From contig CAYHHI010000062.1 in the NCBI GenBank assembly GCA_964356335.1, positions 1 through 16,458 on the forward strand: a stretch of DNA of 16,458 bases, written 5' to 3'. Below are positions 7,251 through 13,747 of the stretch, piece by piece. How positions within the stretch are numbered: position 1 is the stretch's first letter; every line of letters starts with the position of its first letter. The notes beneath the pieces are model-generated. The model saw only the letters and a program-made list of their open reading frames with translations, was not told the DNA's origin and did no database searches. The stretch comes from CAYHHI01 sp964356335 (GTDB taxonomy: Bacteria; Arandabacterota; Arandabacteria; Arandabacterales; Arandabacteraceae). The translations under genes and the position numbers were made by a program.

Positions 7251-7988
7251 ATGCTCCGGAAGATCCTGACATACCTGGCCATATTTGCCGCCGCTATCGT
7301 CGGAGTCGCACTCCTCCTCAATTTCGTCATGGCTGTTTTTGTGGGTGGCAGGCAAGTGGACGTTCCCGATATAAGAGGCCTTTCCGAGAAGGATGCGATG
7401 GATGCCATCCGGCAGGGCGGCCTCAAGTACGAACGGCTGGGTCAGGAGTTCAGCCTTGATTATGCCGAAAGCACGGTTGTTATGCAGGACCCGCCTGCCG
7501 GCCGGACTGTCAAACAGGGGCGGAAGGTCTTCGTCACCATGAGCCGGGGATTGGAGTTGCGTGATGTGCCCTATTGCATCGGCAAATCCCTCCGCACTGC
7601 ACGCCTCTTCATCGAAAGAGCTGGCTTTGCGGTCGGGACCGTTACCCTGGTTTCGAAGTTCGGCTCATATCCCGATGAGGTACTCTCGAGCAATCCCTTG
7701 CCCGGAGTTCCTGCCGTAAGCGGGACCGTCGTCAACATCCTTGCCAGCAAGGGCTCGCCCCGGACGAGATATATTTTGCCGGACCTCAAGGGCAAGTCCT
7801 ACTTCCCCGTGAGGATCCAACTGGAAAGGCTCGGCATGCTTGTCAGAGAATCCGGAAGCGAAAAGGACCTGATGTCGCCGAAGTCACGCATCCTCATGCA
7901 GCAGCCGCCTCCGGGCTTCATCGTGTCCAGAGGAGATACCATCACCCTGTCAGTCTCTTCGAAATATGAAGGGAGAGTCGAGCTATGA
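7251..7988 (+). CDS. PASTA-repeat membrane protein without a kinase domain
   Basis: A 245-residue protein with an N-terminal membrane anchor (about residues 5-31) and three consecutive PASTA domains at about 37-98, 105-166 and 176-236. Each shows the pattern VPD...A...L...G......S......V..Q.P..G..V..G: VPDIRGLSEKDAM with QDPPAG, VPYCIGKSLRTAR with SNPLPG, and LPDLKGKSYFPVR with QQPPPG. PASTA domains bind muropeptides in Ser/Thr kinases and some penicillin-binding proteins, so an envelope-sensing or cell-wall role is likely but unproven. No catalytic domain is present. It follows rsmB by 91 nt, a gap with a small hairpin at 7162-7174 and a run of eight G at 7213-7220, and overlaps rpe by ATGA. 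It occupies the place where many Bacillota carry stp-prkC-rsgA. Confidence 0.9.
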   Translation: MLRKILTYLAIFAAAIVGVALLLNFVMAVFVGGRQVDVPDIRGLSEKDAMDAIRQGGLKYERLGQEFSLDYAESTVVMQDPPAGRTVKQGRKVFVTMSRGLELRDVPYCIGKSLRTARLFIERAGFAVGTVTLVSKFGSYPDEVLSSNPLPGVPAVSGTVVNILASKGSPRTRYILPDLKGKSYFPVRIQLERLGMLVRESGSEKDLMSPKSRILMQQPPPGFIVSRGDTITLSVSSKYEGRVEL

Positions 7989-8701
7989 CGGGTCCGAGGT
8001 TGCGGATCGCTCCATCACTGCTTTCTGCTGATTTTGCAGACTTGAAGGGGGCCATCTCCACTGTCGAACAGGCAGGTGCCGACATCCTGCACATCGATGT
8101 GATGGACGGGCATTTCGTTCCCAACATCACGATCGGGCCTTTCATAGTTGAAGCGATCCGCAGGGTTTCGCGAAGCGATCTTGACGTACACCTGATGATC
8201 GCATCTCCCGAGACCTACCTCGAACGCTTCATCAAAGCGGGTTCGACTTATCTGACGTTTCACGTCGAGGCGACCGATAAGGCGAAGGCCCTCGTAGAGA
8301 GGGCAAAGGCCCTTGGCGTGAAGGCCGGCGTTGCCATAAATCCCGCGACACCGCTTGAGCCCGCCCGGCCGGTATTCGAAGTCGCCGACATCATCGTGAT
8401 GATGACCGTGAATCCAGGTTTTGGCGGACAGAGCTTCATCCAGGAAGTGGTGCCCAAGATCAGGGACCTGTACGACCTTAAAGCTGCAAGAGGCTACACC
8501 TTCGAAATCGAGGTTGACGGCGGTGTCGATGTCGATACCGCGCCCATTGCTGCCTGGGCGGGCGCTGACATCCTGGTAGCAGGAGCCGCGATCTTCAAGA
8601 GCGGCAATCCCGCCGGGGCCTTCAAAGCCATTGCTGATGCAGGCCGCCGGGGCCTCAAAGAGCGGCACAACCCAAAAGCATTTCCGCTTGCGCCTGCTTA
8701 G
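7985..8701 (+). CDS. rpe: Ribulose-phosphate 3-epimerase
   Basis: Interconverts ribulose 5-phosphate and xylulose 5-phosphate in the pentose phosphate pathway; a cytoplasmic TIM-barrel metalloenzyme. The 238-residue protein has the family motifs IAPSLLSADFADL, HIDVMDGHFVPNITIG, DVHLMI, TVNPGFGGQSFI and IEVDGGV. Predicted metal ligands are His36, Asp38, His69 and Asp178, with Asp38 and Asp178 also catalytic. Its ATG overlaps the TGA of the PASTA gene, so the two are coupled. A 90-nt gap to ffh follows, containing a possible weak terminator. Confidence 0.97.
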   Translation: MTGPRLRIAPSLLSADFADLKGAISTVEQAGADILHIDVMDGHFVPNITIGPFIVEAIRRVSRSDLDVHLMIASPETYLERFIKAGSTYLTFHVEATDKAKALVERAKALGVKAGVAINPATPLEPARPVFEVADIIVMMTVNPGFGGQSFIQEVVPKIRDLYDLKAARGYTFEIEVDGGVDVDTAPIAAWAGADILVAGAAIFKSGNPAGAFKAIADAGRRGLKERHNPKAFPLAPA

Positions 8702-8716
8702 GTTAAGTGTTACCAT

Positions 8717-8771
8717 AAGTCTTCGAAATCGAGTCCCGTAGAGACTTGCCGCCAGGAGCGGTTTTGCTTTT
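8717..8771 (+). terminator. Possible weak terminator between rpe and ffh
   Basis: Two small inverted repeats lie in the 90-nt gap: AAGTCT 8717-8722 with AGACTT 8742-8747, and CCGC 8749-8752 with GCGG 8758-8761. The second is directly followed by TTTTGCTTTT. The four-base-pair stem is short for an intrinsic terminator, so it may only partly separate the rpe and ffh units. I see no clear promoter in the gap. Confidence 0.3.
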
Positions 8772-8791
8772 ATTGGGGTACAGGGGGACGT

Positions 8792-10114
8792 ATGTTCGGT
8801 GAGCTTGCTGAGAAACTCGAGGTGGCCCTCAAGAAAATCCGGGGCCAGGGGAAGATTAGCGAGAAGAACATCAATGACGCCTTGCGGGACGTCCGCATCG
8901 CCCTGCTTGAGGCAGACGTCAACTACAAGGTGGTGAAGCAGTTCACCGAAGACATCAAAACCAAGGCCCTCGGCACCGAAGTCCTCTCAAGCATCACCCC
9001 GGACCAGCAGTTCGTGAAGATAGTCTTCGAGGAGTTGCGCGATCTCATGGGCCAGGGCGCCAAGGAGATTGCTTTTGCCCCAACTCCCCCGACCGTAATC
9101 ATGCTTGTCGGGCTCCAGGGTTCGGGCAAGACGACAGCTGCCGCCAAGATCGCCAAACGCTTCAGACAGAAAGGCAAGAGCGGCATCTTGATCGCCGCAG
9201 ACGTCTATCGGCCTGCCGCGATTGACCAGCTGCAGACCCTCGGCCGCTCGATTTCTGTCGAGGTCTATTGCGAGAAGACCGGGGCGAGCCCCATCGACAT
9301 TGCGGCTCACGGGGTTGAGGTCGCGCGGCGGCGCACACTCGACTACGCGATAGTCGATACCGCAGGCCGCCTCCACATAGATTCCGAGATGATGGAGGAG
9401 CTGCGTGAGACCAGGGATAAGATTCATCCTAATGAGACTATTCTGGTGGCGGATGGCATGACGGGCCAGGAAGCTGTGACCATCGCCAAGGAATTCGCTG
9501 GAACGGTCGGCATAGACGGCGTCATGCTGACGAAGATGGACGGCGATGAGCGCGGTGGAGCTGCCCTTTCCATCAGGGCCGTCACCGGAGCACCCATCCG
9601 CTATATCGGCGTGGGCGAGAAGCTCGATGCCCTCGAGGTCTTCCATCCTGAAAGGATGGCGTCCCGCATCTTGGGCATGGGCGACGTGCTGACCTTGGTC
9701 GAGAAGGCCCAGGAGACTATCGATGCCAAAACCGCAGCAAAGCTTGAGCAGAAGATCCTCAAGGAAACCTTCACGCTCGAGGACTTCCTGGATCAGGTAA
9801 AGCAGATAAAGAAGATGGGCCCCCTCCAGGATATCATGGGCATGATACCGGGCTTTTCAAAACTCAAGGGGGTTGACCTCGACGAAAAAGCTATCGTACG
9901 CGTTGAAGCTGTAATAAACTCTATGACACCCGAGGAGCGACTCAGGCCCGAGATCATAGACGGGAGTCGGAGGAGGCGTGTGGCCCTCGGGAGTGGGATA
10001 AGAGTTCAGGATGTGAACAAGCTCCTCAGGGATTTCGATCAGGTCAGAAAGATGCTGAAGCACTTCAGGAAGGGCAGGTTAGGCGGCCTGCTTAAGCCTT
10101 TTGTGACGGGATAG
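8792..10114 (+). CDS. ffh: Signal recognition particle protein Ffh (SRP54)
   Basis: The GTPase of the signal recognition particle; it binds signal sequences and 4.5S RNA and hands ribosomes to FtsY. The 440-residue protein has the N domain (1 to about 95), then the G domain with GLQGSGKTT (107-115), DVYRPAAIDQ (137-146), DTAGR (189-193) and TKMDGDERGG (247-256). The M domain from about 325 has KKMGPLQDIMGMIPGF and the RNA-binding SRRRRVALGSG (392-402). The length is normal, and the C-terminus ends soon after the last helix without a long methionine-rich tail. It starts the ffh-rpsP-khpA-rimM-trmD-rplS block; ylxM, which often precedes ffh in Bacillota, is absent. GGGGGA precedes the ATG. Confidence 0.98.
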   Translation: MFGELAEKLEVALKKIRGQGKISEKNINDALRDVRIALLEADVNYKVVKQFTEDIKTKALGTEVLSSITPDQQFVKIVFEELRDLMGQGAKEIAFAPTPPTVIMLVGLQGSGKTTAAAKIAKRFRQKGKSGILIAADVYRPAAIDQLQTLGRSISVEVYCEKTGASPIDIAAHGVEVARRRTLDYAIVDTAGRLHIDSEMMEELRETRDKIHPNETILVADGMTGQEAVTIAKEFAGTVGIDGVMLTKMDGDERGGAALSIRAVTGAPIRYIGVGEKLDALEVFHPERMASRILGMGDVLTLVEKAQETIDAKTAAKLEQKILKETFTLEDFLDQVKQIKKMGPLQDIMGMIPGFSKLKGVDLDEKAIVRVEAVINSMTPEERLRPEIIDGSRRRRVALGSGIRVQDVNKLLRDFDQVRKMLKHFRKGRLGGLLKPFVTG

Positions 10115-10144
10115 ACCCGGTCAGCACGAACACTACGCACATGC

Positions 10145-10149
10145 GGAGG
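10145..10149 (+). promoter_or_regulatory. Ribosome-binding site that sets the rpsP start
   Basis: GGAGG lies 8 nt before ATG 10158. An upstream in-frame GTG at 10149 overlaps this site and so cannot be its start, which fixes the protein N-terminus as MAVRIRLTR. Confidence 0.8.
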
Positions 10150-10157
10150 TGAAGTTG

Positions 10158-10499
10158 ATGGCAGTCAGGATCAGACTCACGAGGACGGGCTCGAAGAGAA
10201 GGCCGTACTACAGATTCGTTGTCATGGATTCAAGGGTCCAGAGGGACGGGGGCTTCCTTGACCTGGTGGGGCACTACAATCCGCTCGCAACGCCATACGA
10301 GATCAAGGTTGATGAAGCCAAGGTCTTCGATTGGCTCGGCAAGGGCGCACTGATGTCCGATGGCGTGCGCAGTCTGCTTAAGAAGAATGGGACGTTGACA
10401 CGATTGCAGACCATGCACGGTAAGCCGGAAGGCGAGCTTCCCGCCGAGGTGGTGGGAGAGGTTGTGGTAGAGGACAAGCAGGAAGAAAACATGCCCTGA
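10158..10499 (+). CDS. rpsP: 30S ribosomal protein S16
   Basis: A primary 16S-binding protein of the small subunit. The 113-residue product starts with the canonical MAVRIRLTRTGSKRRPYYR, continues with VVMDSR, LVGHYNP and DWLGKGA, and ends the conserved core at about residue 80. After that comes an acidic, Glu- and Val-rich tail of about 30 residues, as in several lineages with extended S16. It lies 43 nt after ffh and 86 nt before khpA; that latter gap holds no obvious structure beyond a G-rich ribosome-binding site. Confidence 0.97.
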   Translation: MAVRIRLTRTGSKRRPYYRFVVMDSRVQRDGGFLDLVGHYNPLATPYEIKVDEAKVFDWLGKGALMSDGVRSLLKKNGTLTRLQTMHGKPEGELPAEVVGEVVVEDKQEENMP

Positions 10500-10585
10500 G
10501 CCTTGGTTGAGACCTATTCCCTGGCACGCCTTCCTCCAGCAGAAAGGATTCGCGGCTAATCTTCATGTGTGAGGGGGAATGAAGG

Positions 10586-10816
10586 ATGAAAGATCTGATC
10601 GAGTACATTGCAAAGGCCCTTGTGGATAGTCCTGATCAGGTGACAGTGAAGGAAGTGGAAGGGGAAAAGACAACGGTCTATGAGCTTCGCGTGGGGACGG
10701 GCGACTTGGGAAAGGTGATCGGCAAGCATGGGCGAACGGCCCGTTCCATAAGAACGCTCCTTAATGCAGCGGCCACCAAGGCGGGCAAGCGAGCTGTCCT
10801 GGAGATTCTTGAGTGA
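10586..10816 (+). CDS. khpA: KH-domain RNA-binding protein KhpA (YlqC family)
   Basis: A 76-residue single-KH-domain protein. It starts MKDLIEYIAKALVDSPDQV, typical of the YlqC/KhpA family, and carries the GXXG nucleic-acid loop in GKVIGKHGRTARSIRTLL. In Gram-positive bacteria KhpA pairs with KhpB/Jag to bind RNAs and affects cell elongation. Its position between rpsP and rimM is the standard one for the family. A GAGGGG at about 10572-10577 precedes the ATG. The stop overlaps the rimM start (GTGA), so the two are coupled. Confidence 0.93.
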   Translation: MKDLIEYIAKALVDSPDQVTVKEVEGEKTTVYELRVGTGDLGKVIGKHGRTARSIRTLLNAAATKAGKRAVLEILE

Positions 10817-11328
10817 GCGGCGAGCCCGATTTCGTTTTGATCGGTTGTGTGAGGCGCGCGCACGGGACAGCGGGGGAAGTATGTGTTGAACCGGTCTCTG
10901 AGATTGTTGAGAGGTTTATGGGGCTCACGCAGGTCCTGGTGAAGAGCGAGAATGAAATAAGGGAGGTCGGCGTGACCTCTGCGAGGACAAAAGGCAGGCT
11001 GGTTTTGCTGAAGCTTGAAGGCACCGATGATAGGACGGCTGCGGAGGCGCTTGCCGGTGTGGAGATTGGCGTACGAAGACAGGATGTCTGGCCGCTGGCC
11101 GGTGGAACTTACTACGTATTCGATGTTGTCGGCAGCTGCGTGGTGGGCCATGGAGGCCGCCGGATCGGGCTTGTCGAAGACGTTTTGCGGATGCCTGCCA
11201 ACGACGTGTTTGTTCTTAGGACTGAAAAGGGCGAAGCCCTGATTCCGGTCACAAGAAATGTGGTCAAGCAGATTGACGTGAAAAACAAGATCGTGGTGAT
11301 TGAGGAACTGGAAGGGTTGCTGGACTGA
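10813..11328 (+). CDS. rimM: 16S rRNA processing protein RimM
   Basis: A late 30S assembly factor that binds S19 and helps mature the 16S head domain. The 171-residue product has the N-terminal barrel with IGCVRRAHGTAGEVCVEPV and the C-terminal PRC barrel with GTYYVFDVVG, RIGLVEDVLRMPANDVFVL and ALIPVTRNVVKQIDV, all family features. The start is GTG at 10813, overlapping the khpA stop by 4 nt. trmD starts 4 nt after its stop, a very conserved pairing. Confidence 0.95.
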   Translation: MSGEPDFVLIGCVRRAHGTAGEVCVEPVSEIVERFMGLTQVLVKSENEIREVGVTSARTKGRLVLLKLEGTDDRTAAEALAGVEIGVRRQDVWPLAGGTYYVFDVVGSCVVGHGGRRIGLVEDVLRMPANDVFVLRTEKGEALIPVTRNVVKQIDVKNKIVVIEELEGLLD

Positions 11329-11332
11329 AGCC

Positions 11333-12079
11333 ATGCGATTCAACATCCTGACTTTGTTTCCCGGAATGTTCGATTGCGTCTTCGGCCAGAGCATGATGAA
11401 GAGCGCCATCGACAATGGCATAATCCAGTTGTCTCTTATCGACATTCGAGACTTCACCACCGACAAGCACCATACCGCTGATGATTATCCCTTTGGCGGA
11501 GGCCCGGGGATGATTCTGAAGCCTGAGCCGGTCTTTCTCGCAGCCGAGTCTGTGCTGAAAGACAGGGAGAAGGGTTCGATGCCCATAATCCTGCTGTCAC
11601 CTCAAGGAAGAAGGTTCAACCAGACAATCGCAGGGGATCTCGCAGCCAGGAGTGAAATCATCCTCATCTGCGGGCACTACAGGGGTATTGACGAGAGAAT
11701 CAGGCTGCACGTTGCGAACGATGAGATCTCGCTGGGGGATTTCGTCGTAACAGGCGGCGAGCTTGCCGCCATGGTGATCGTCGACGCCGTGACAAGGCTT
11801 CTTCCCGGGGTCCTGGGAGACTTCGCCTCAGCCGAGGGCGACACTTTCTATAATGGGCTCCTGGAGCACGGCAACTACACCAAGCCGCGGGAGTTCCGGG
11901 GCCAGGGCGTTCCGGACGTGCTCCTCAGCGGCAATCATAATGCGATCAGGCTGTGGCGCCGGAGAGACTCACTGATGAGGACCCTGCTTCGCAGGCCTGA
12001 TCTGCTTGAGACTACGAGTATATCGGAGGAAGACAGGAAGATACTCGAAGAGATAAGGTCCGACTTGAACTTGAACTGA
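11333..12079 (+). CDS. trmD: tRNA (guanine-37-N1)-methyltransferase TrmD
   Basis: Methylates G37 next to the anticodon, preventing +1 frameshifting; a SPOUT-fold enzyme with a trefoil knot, acting as a dimer. From ATG 11333 it gives 248 residues beginning MRFNILTLFPGMF. Visible motifs are DDYPFGGGPGM, LLSPQGRRF, LICGHYRGIDERI, ISLGDFVVTGGELAAMV and PDVLLSGNHNAI. Predicted catalytic residues are Arg155 in DAVTRLLPG and Asp170 in GDTF, matching Arg154 and Asp169 of the Escherichia coli enzyme. The open frame extends upstream to 11300 inside rimM, but the family N-terminus begins at 11333. Confidence 0.97.
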   Translation: MRFNILTLFPGMFDCVFGQSMMKSAIDNGIIQLSLIDIRDFTTDKHHTADDYPFGGGPGMILKPEPVFLAAESVLKDREKGSMPIILLSPQGRRFNQTIAGDLAARSEIILICGHYRGIDERIRLHVANDEISLGDFVVTGGELAAMVIVDAVTRLLPGVLGDFASAEGDTFYNGLLEHGNYTKPREFRGQGVPDVLLSGNHNAIRLWRRRDSLMRTLLRRPDLLETTSISEEDRKILEEIRSDLNLN

Positions 12080-12151
12080 GAGAACGAGCCGAGTCCGCGA
12101 AGCGTGCGGAGCGACGATCCGGCTTGATCTCGGATGATAGAACTGAGAGAA
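12073..12151. repeat. 12-nt direct repeats flanking a structured segment before rplS
   Basis: GAACTGAGAGAA occurs perfectly at 12073-12084, where it includes the trmD stop codon, and again at 12140-12151. They enclose about 55 nt holding nested inverted repeats. The arrangement could reflect an inserted hairpin element with duplicated ends or simple local duplication. Confidence 0.6.
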
Positions 12152-12206
12152 TCCCTGAAGTGAGAGGATAATCTGAGACGAGACAACAGGCGGAGGGCAA
12201 GACCCA
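12086..12206 (+). promoter_or_regulatory. Possible structured leader of rplS
   Basis: The 127-nt gap between trmD and rplS is the longest in the + strand cluster. CCGAG 12089-12093 can pair with CTCGG 12129-12133, and TCCGC 12094-12098 with GCGGA 12106-12110 stacks directly inside, forming a stem with an inner hairpin. A purine-rich stretch and GGAGGG before ATG 12207 follow. Autoregulatory leaders for L19 are known in some bacteria; no match to a known motif was established here. I see no convincing promoter. Confidence 0.3.
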
Positions 12207-12545
12207 ATGGATCTCTTAAGCGTTCTTGAAAAGGGCTACGAGACAAACAAATTCCCAGAGTTTGAACCCGGTGCTACGATCAAGGTGCATATCAGGGTGG
12301 TCGAGGCGCAGAAGGAAAGAGTGCAGGTCTTCGAAGGGATCGTGATCGAGACACGGGGCCGGGGAACAGGCAGGACCTTCACCGTCAGGAAGGTATCCGG
12401 CGGCATAGGGGTTGAAAGGATCTTCCCCTATCATTCGCCCGCCATCAAGAAGATTGAGGTTGTGAAGAGGGGTAAGACCAGGCGTGCAAAGCTTTTCTAT
12501 CTCAGGAGTAAGAAAGGCAAGGCCGCGCAAGTCCAGAGCAAATAA
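12207..12545 (+). CDS. rplS: 50S ribosomal protein L19
   Basis: A 50S protein at the interface with the 30S subunit. The 112-residue product shows the family pattern FEPGATIKVHIRVVE, KERVQVFEGIVIETRGRG, FTVRKVSGGIGVERIFPYHSP and KRGKTRRAKLFYLR. Length is typical. It closes the ribosomal part of the block; rnhB follows directly, without the lepB and rbgA genes often found after rplS in Bacillota. Translation starts at ATG 12207 behind a GGAGGG site. Confidence 0.97.
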   Translation: MDLLSVLEKGYETNKFPEFEPGATIKVHIRVVEAQKERVQVFEGIVIETRGRGTGRTFTVRKVSGGIGVERIFPYHSPAIKKIEVVKRGKTRRAKLFYLRSKKGKAAQVQSK

Positions 12546-12609
12546 TAGGCATTTCCAACGTCTGCCTGACGACTTCCTGGACGTCGAGAATAGACTGATC
12601 AGTTGCGGC

Positions 12610-13188
12610 ATGGGGTTGGTGGCGGGAGTGGACGAGGCTGGGCGAGGTCCTCTTGCAGGTCCTGTCGTCGCGGGAGCGGTCATACTCGATCCTGATTGCA
12701 TTCCCGTCGGAATCAGGGATTCTAAGAAACTTTCCGAACGGGCACGGACATATCTGTTTGGAGAAATCACCGCAAGCGCGATCGCAGTCGGGGTCGGTGT
12801 GGTGTCTTCAGAAGTGATAGACAGCGATAGAATCATCAGGGCAACCCTTCAGGCCATGGCCGAGGCCGTGCTCTCGCTGGGTTTAAAGCCGGACTGCATC
12901 ATTGTGGACGGCAGGATGCTTCCCGACCTTCCCATGCCGATCGTTGGAATGGTCAAGGGTGACGCCAGATGCCTTTCCGTGGCAGCGGCGTCGATCGTGG
13001 CGAAGGTGACTAGGGACAGCATAATGCGGGATATGGACATCGTCTATCCCGAGTACTGTTTCAGGCGTAACAAGGGCTATGGCACCATAGACCATATTGA
13101 GGCCTTGAAGCGATACGGGCCCACGAGGATCCACAGGTTCTCGTTCGAGCCGGTTTCGACGATCGTTGGGGCGCGGAGTGGCAAATAG
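12610..13188 (+). CDS. rnhB: Ribonuclease HII
   Basis: Cleaves RNA in RNA-DNA hybrids and nicks at single ribonucleotides in DNA. From ATG 12610 it gives 192 residues starting MGLVAGVDEAGRGPLAGPV. Catalytic acids are Asp8 and Glu9, Asp100 in IIVDGR and Asp118 in VKGDAR, with SVAAASIVAKVTRD and KGYGT also present. The true start is uncertain. In-frame sequence just upstream (about 12562-12609, DDFLDVENRLISCG) resembles the helix before AGVDEAGRG in many RNases HII, but the only standard start further up is GTG 12484, which overlaps rplS by 62 nt. ATG 12610 has no good ribosome-binding site. The end overlaps yraN. Confidence 0.94.
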   Translation: MGLVAGVDEAGRGPLAGPVVAGAVILDPDCIPVGIRDSKKLSERARTYLFGEITASAIAVGVGVVSSEVIDSDRIIRATLQAMAEAVLSLGLKPDCIIVDGRMLPDLPMPIVGMVKGDARCLSVAAASIVAKVTRDSIMRDMDIVYPEYCFRRNKGYGTIDHIEALKRYGPTRIHRFSFEPVSTIVGARSGK

Positions 13189-13540
13189 GAGGCGAGAAGG
13201 CGGCGTCTTTGAGGATTTTGCCTCTTCCTATATTGAGGGCAAAGGGTATAGAATCCTCGATCGCAACGTGTATCTGTTGAGGAAGGAAGTTGACATCGTT
13301 GCGGCGGATGGGGATACAATCGTTTTCATTGAAGTCAAGGGCAGGCGTTCGCAGAGATTCGGCTGTGCATCAGAGGCCGTCGGCACCAGGAAGCAGAAGC
13401 ACCTCCTCAGGATTGCCGATGCTTACCTTGAACGCAGGCGGCTCCTGGGTAAAGCTTGCCGGTTCGACGTGGTTGCAGTGACGCTTGACTCAAAAGGGAT
13501 GCCGGCGGTTGAGCACATAGAAAACGCTTTTGGAGCTTGA
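13178..13540 (+). CDS. yraN: YraN/UPF0102 family nuclease-fold protein
   Basis: A 120-residue protein of the UPF0102 family, which has a PD-(D/E)XK nuclease-like fold and no firmly established function. The core EVDIVAADGDTIVFIEVKGR shows the signature Asp39, Glu52, x, Lys54. The N-terminal FEDFASSYIEGKGYRILDRN matches the family's Glu-containing helix. The start is taken as GTG 13178 (MANRRREGG), which fits family length, with GGGG upstream; TTG 13166 in the same frame is an alternative adding four residues. It overlaps rnhB by 11 nt, a very common pairing. Confidence 0.93.
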   Translation: MANRRREGGVFEDFASSYIEGKGYRILDRNVYLLRKEVDIVAADGDTIVFIEVKGRRSQRFGCASEAVGTRKQKHLLRIADAYLERRRLLGKACRFDVVAVTLDSKGMPAVEHIENAFGA

Positions 13541-13546
13541 GGCCTT

Positions 13547-13702
13547 ATGAAATGGTACTGGTGGGCAATAATCAGCATACTGGCCATCAACGGTTTTGTG
13601 ATTATCTTGATCGCACTGACGCTTGTGGCTGACCGGATTCGCAAGAGCCGAGAGGCCGGCAACGAGAAGCAAGAAAACTCCGACATTCTCAAAGGGACAT
13701 AG
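13547..13702 (+). CDS. Putative 51-residue single-pass membrane protein
   Basis: An ORF starting at ATG 13547, 6 nt after the yraN stop, with GAGG at 13539-13542 as a possible ribosome-binding site. The product begins MKWYWWAII, has one hydrophobic helix (about residues 6-28) and then a charged tail (DRIRKSREAGNEKQENSD). A helix followed by a basic, then polar, tail suggests an N-out, C-in membrane microprotein. I do not recognise a family. It fills what would otherwise be an unusual gap of over 200 nt between yraN and the next gene, which supports it being real, but only comparison with relatives would prove it. Confidence 0.55.
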   Translation: MKWYWWAIISILAINGFVIILIALTLVADRIRKSREAGNEKQENSDILKGT

Positions 13703-13732
13703 GTAGAGAGAGACTAAAACAGAGAGGAACCC

Positions 13733-13740
13733 AGGAAGGT
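13733..13740 (+). promoter_or_regulatory. Ribosome-binding site that sets the TPR lipoprotein start
   Basis: AGGAAGGT lies 7 nt before GTG 13748. The in-frame GTG at 13739 overlaps this site, so it is unlikely to be the start. Confidence 0.65.
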
Positions 13741-13747
13741 GACAATC

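Noticed and set aside
7198..7270. A short ORF across the run of eight G before the PASTA gene as a possible phase-variable leader
   Set aside because: The ORF is not in frame with the PASTA gene, and adding one G brings a stop codon into frame just after the tract, so no fusion switch results.
8015..8716. A 233-codon antisense frame over rpe
   Set aside because: Shadow of rpe; no motifs, and the sense strand has all catalytic residues of the epimerase.
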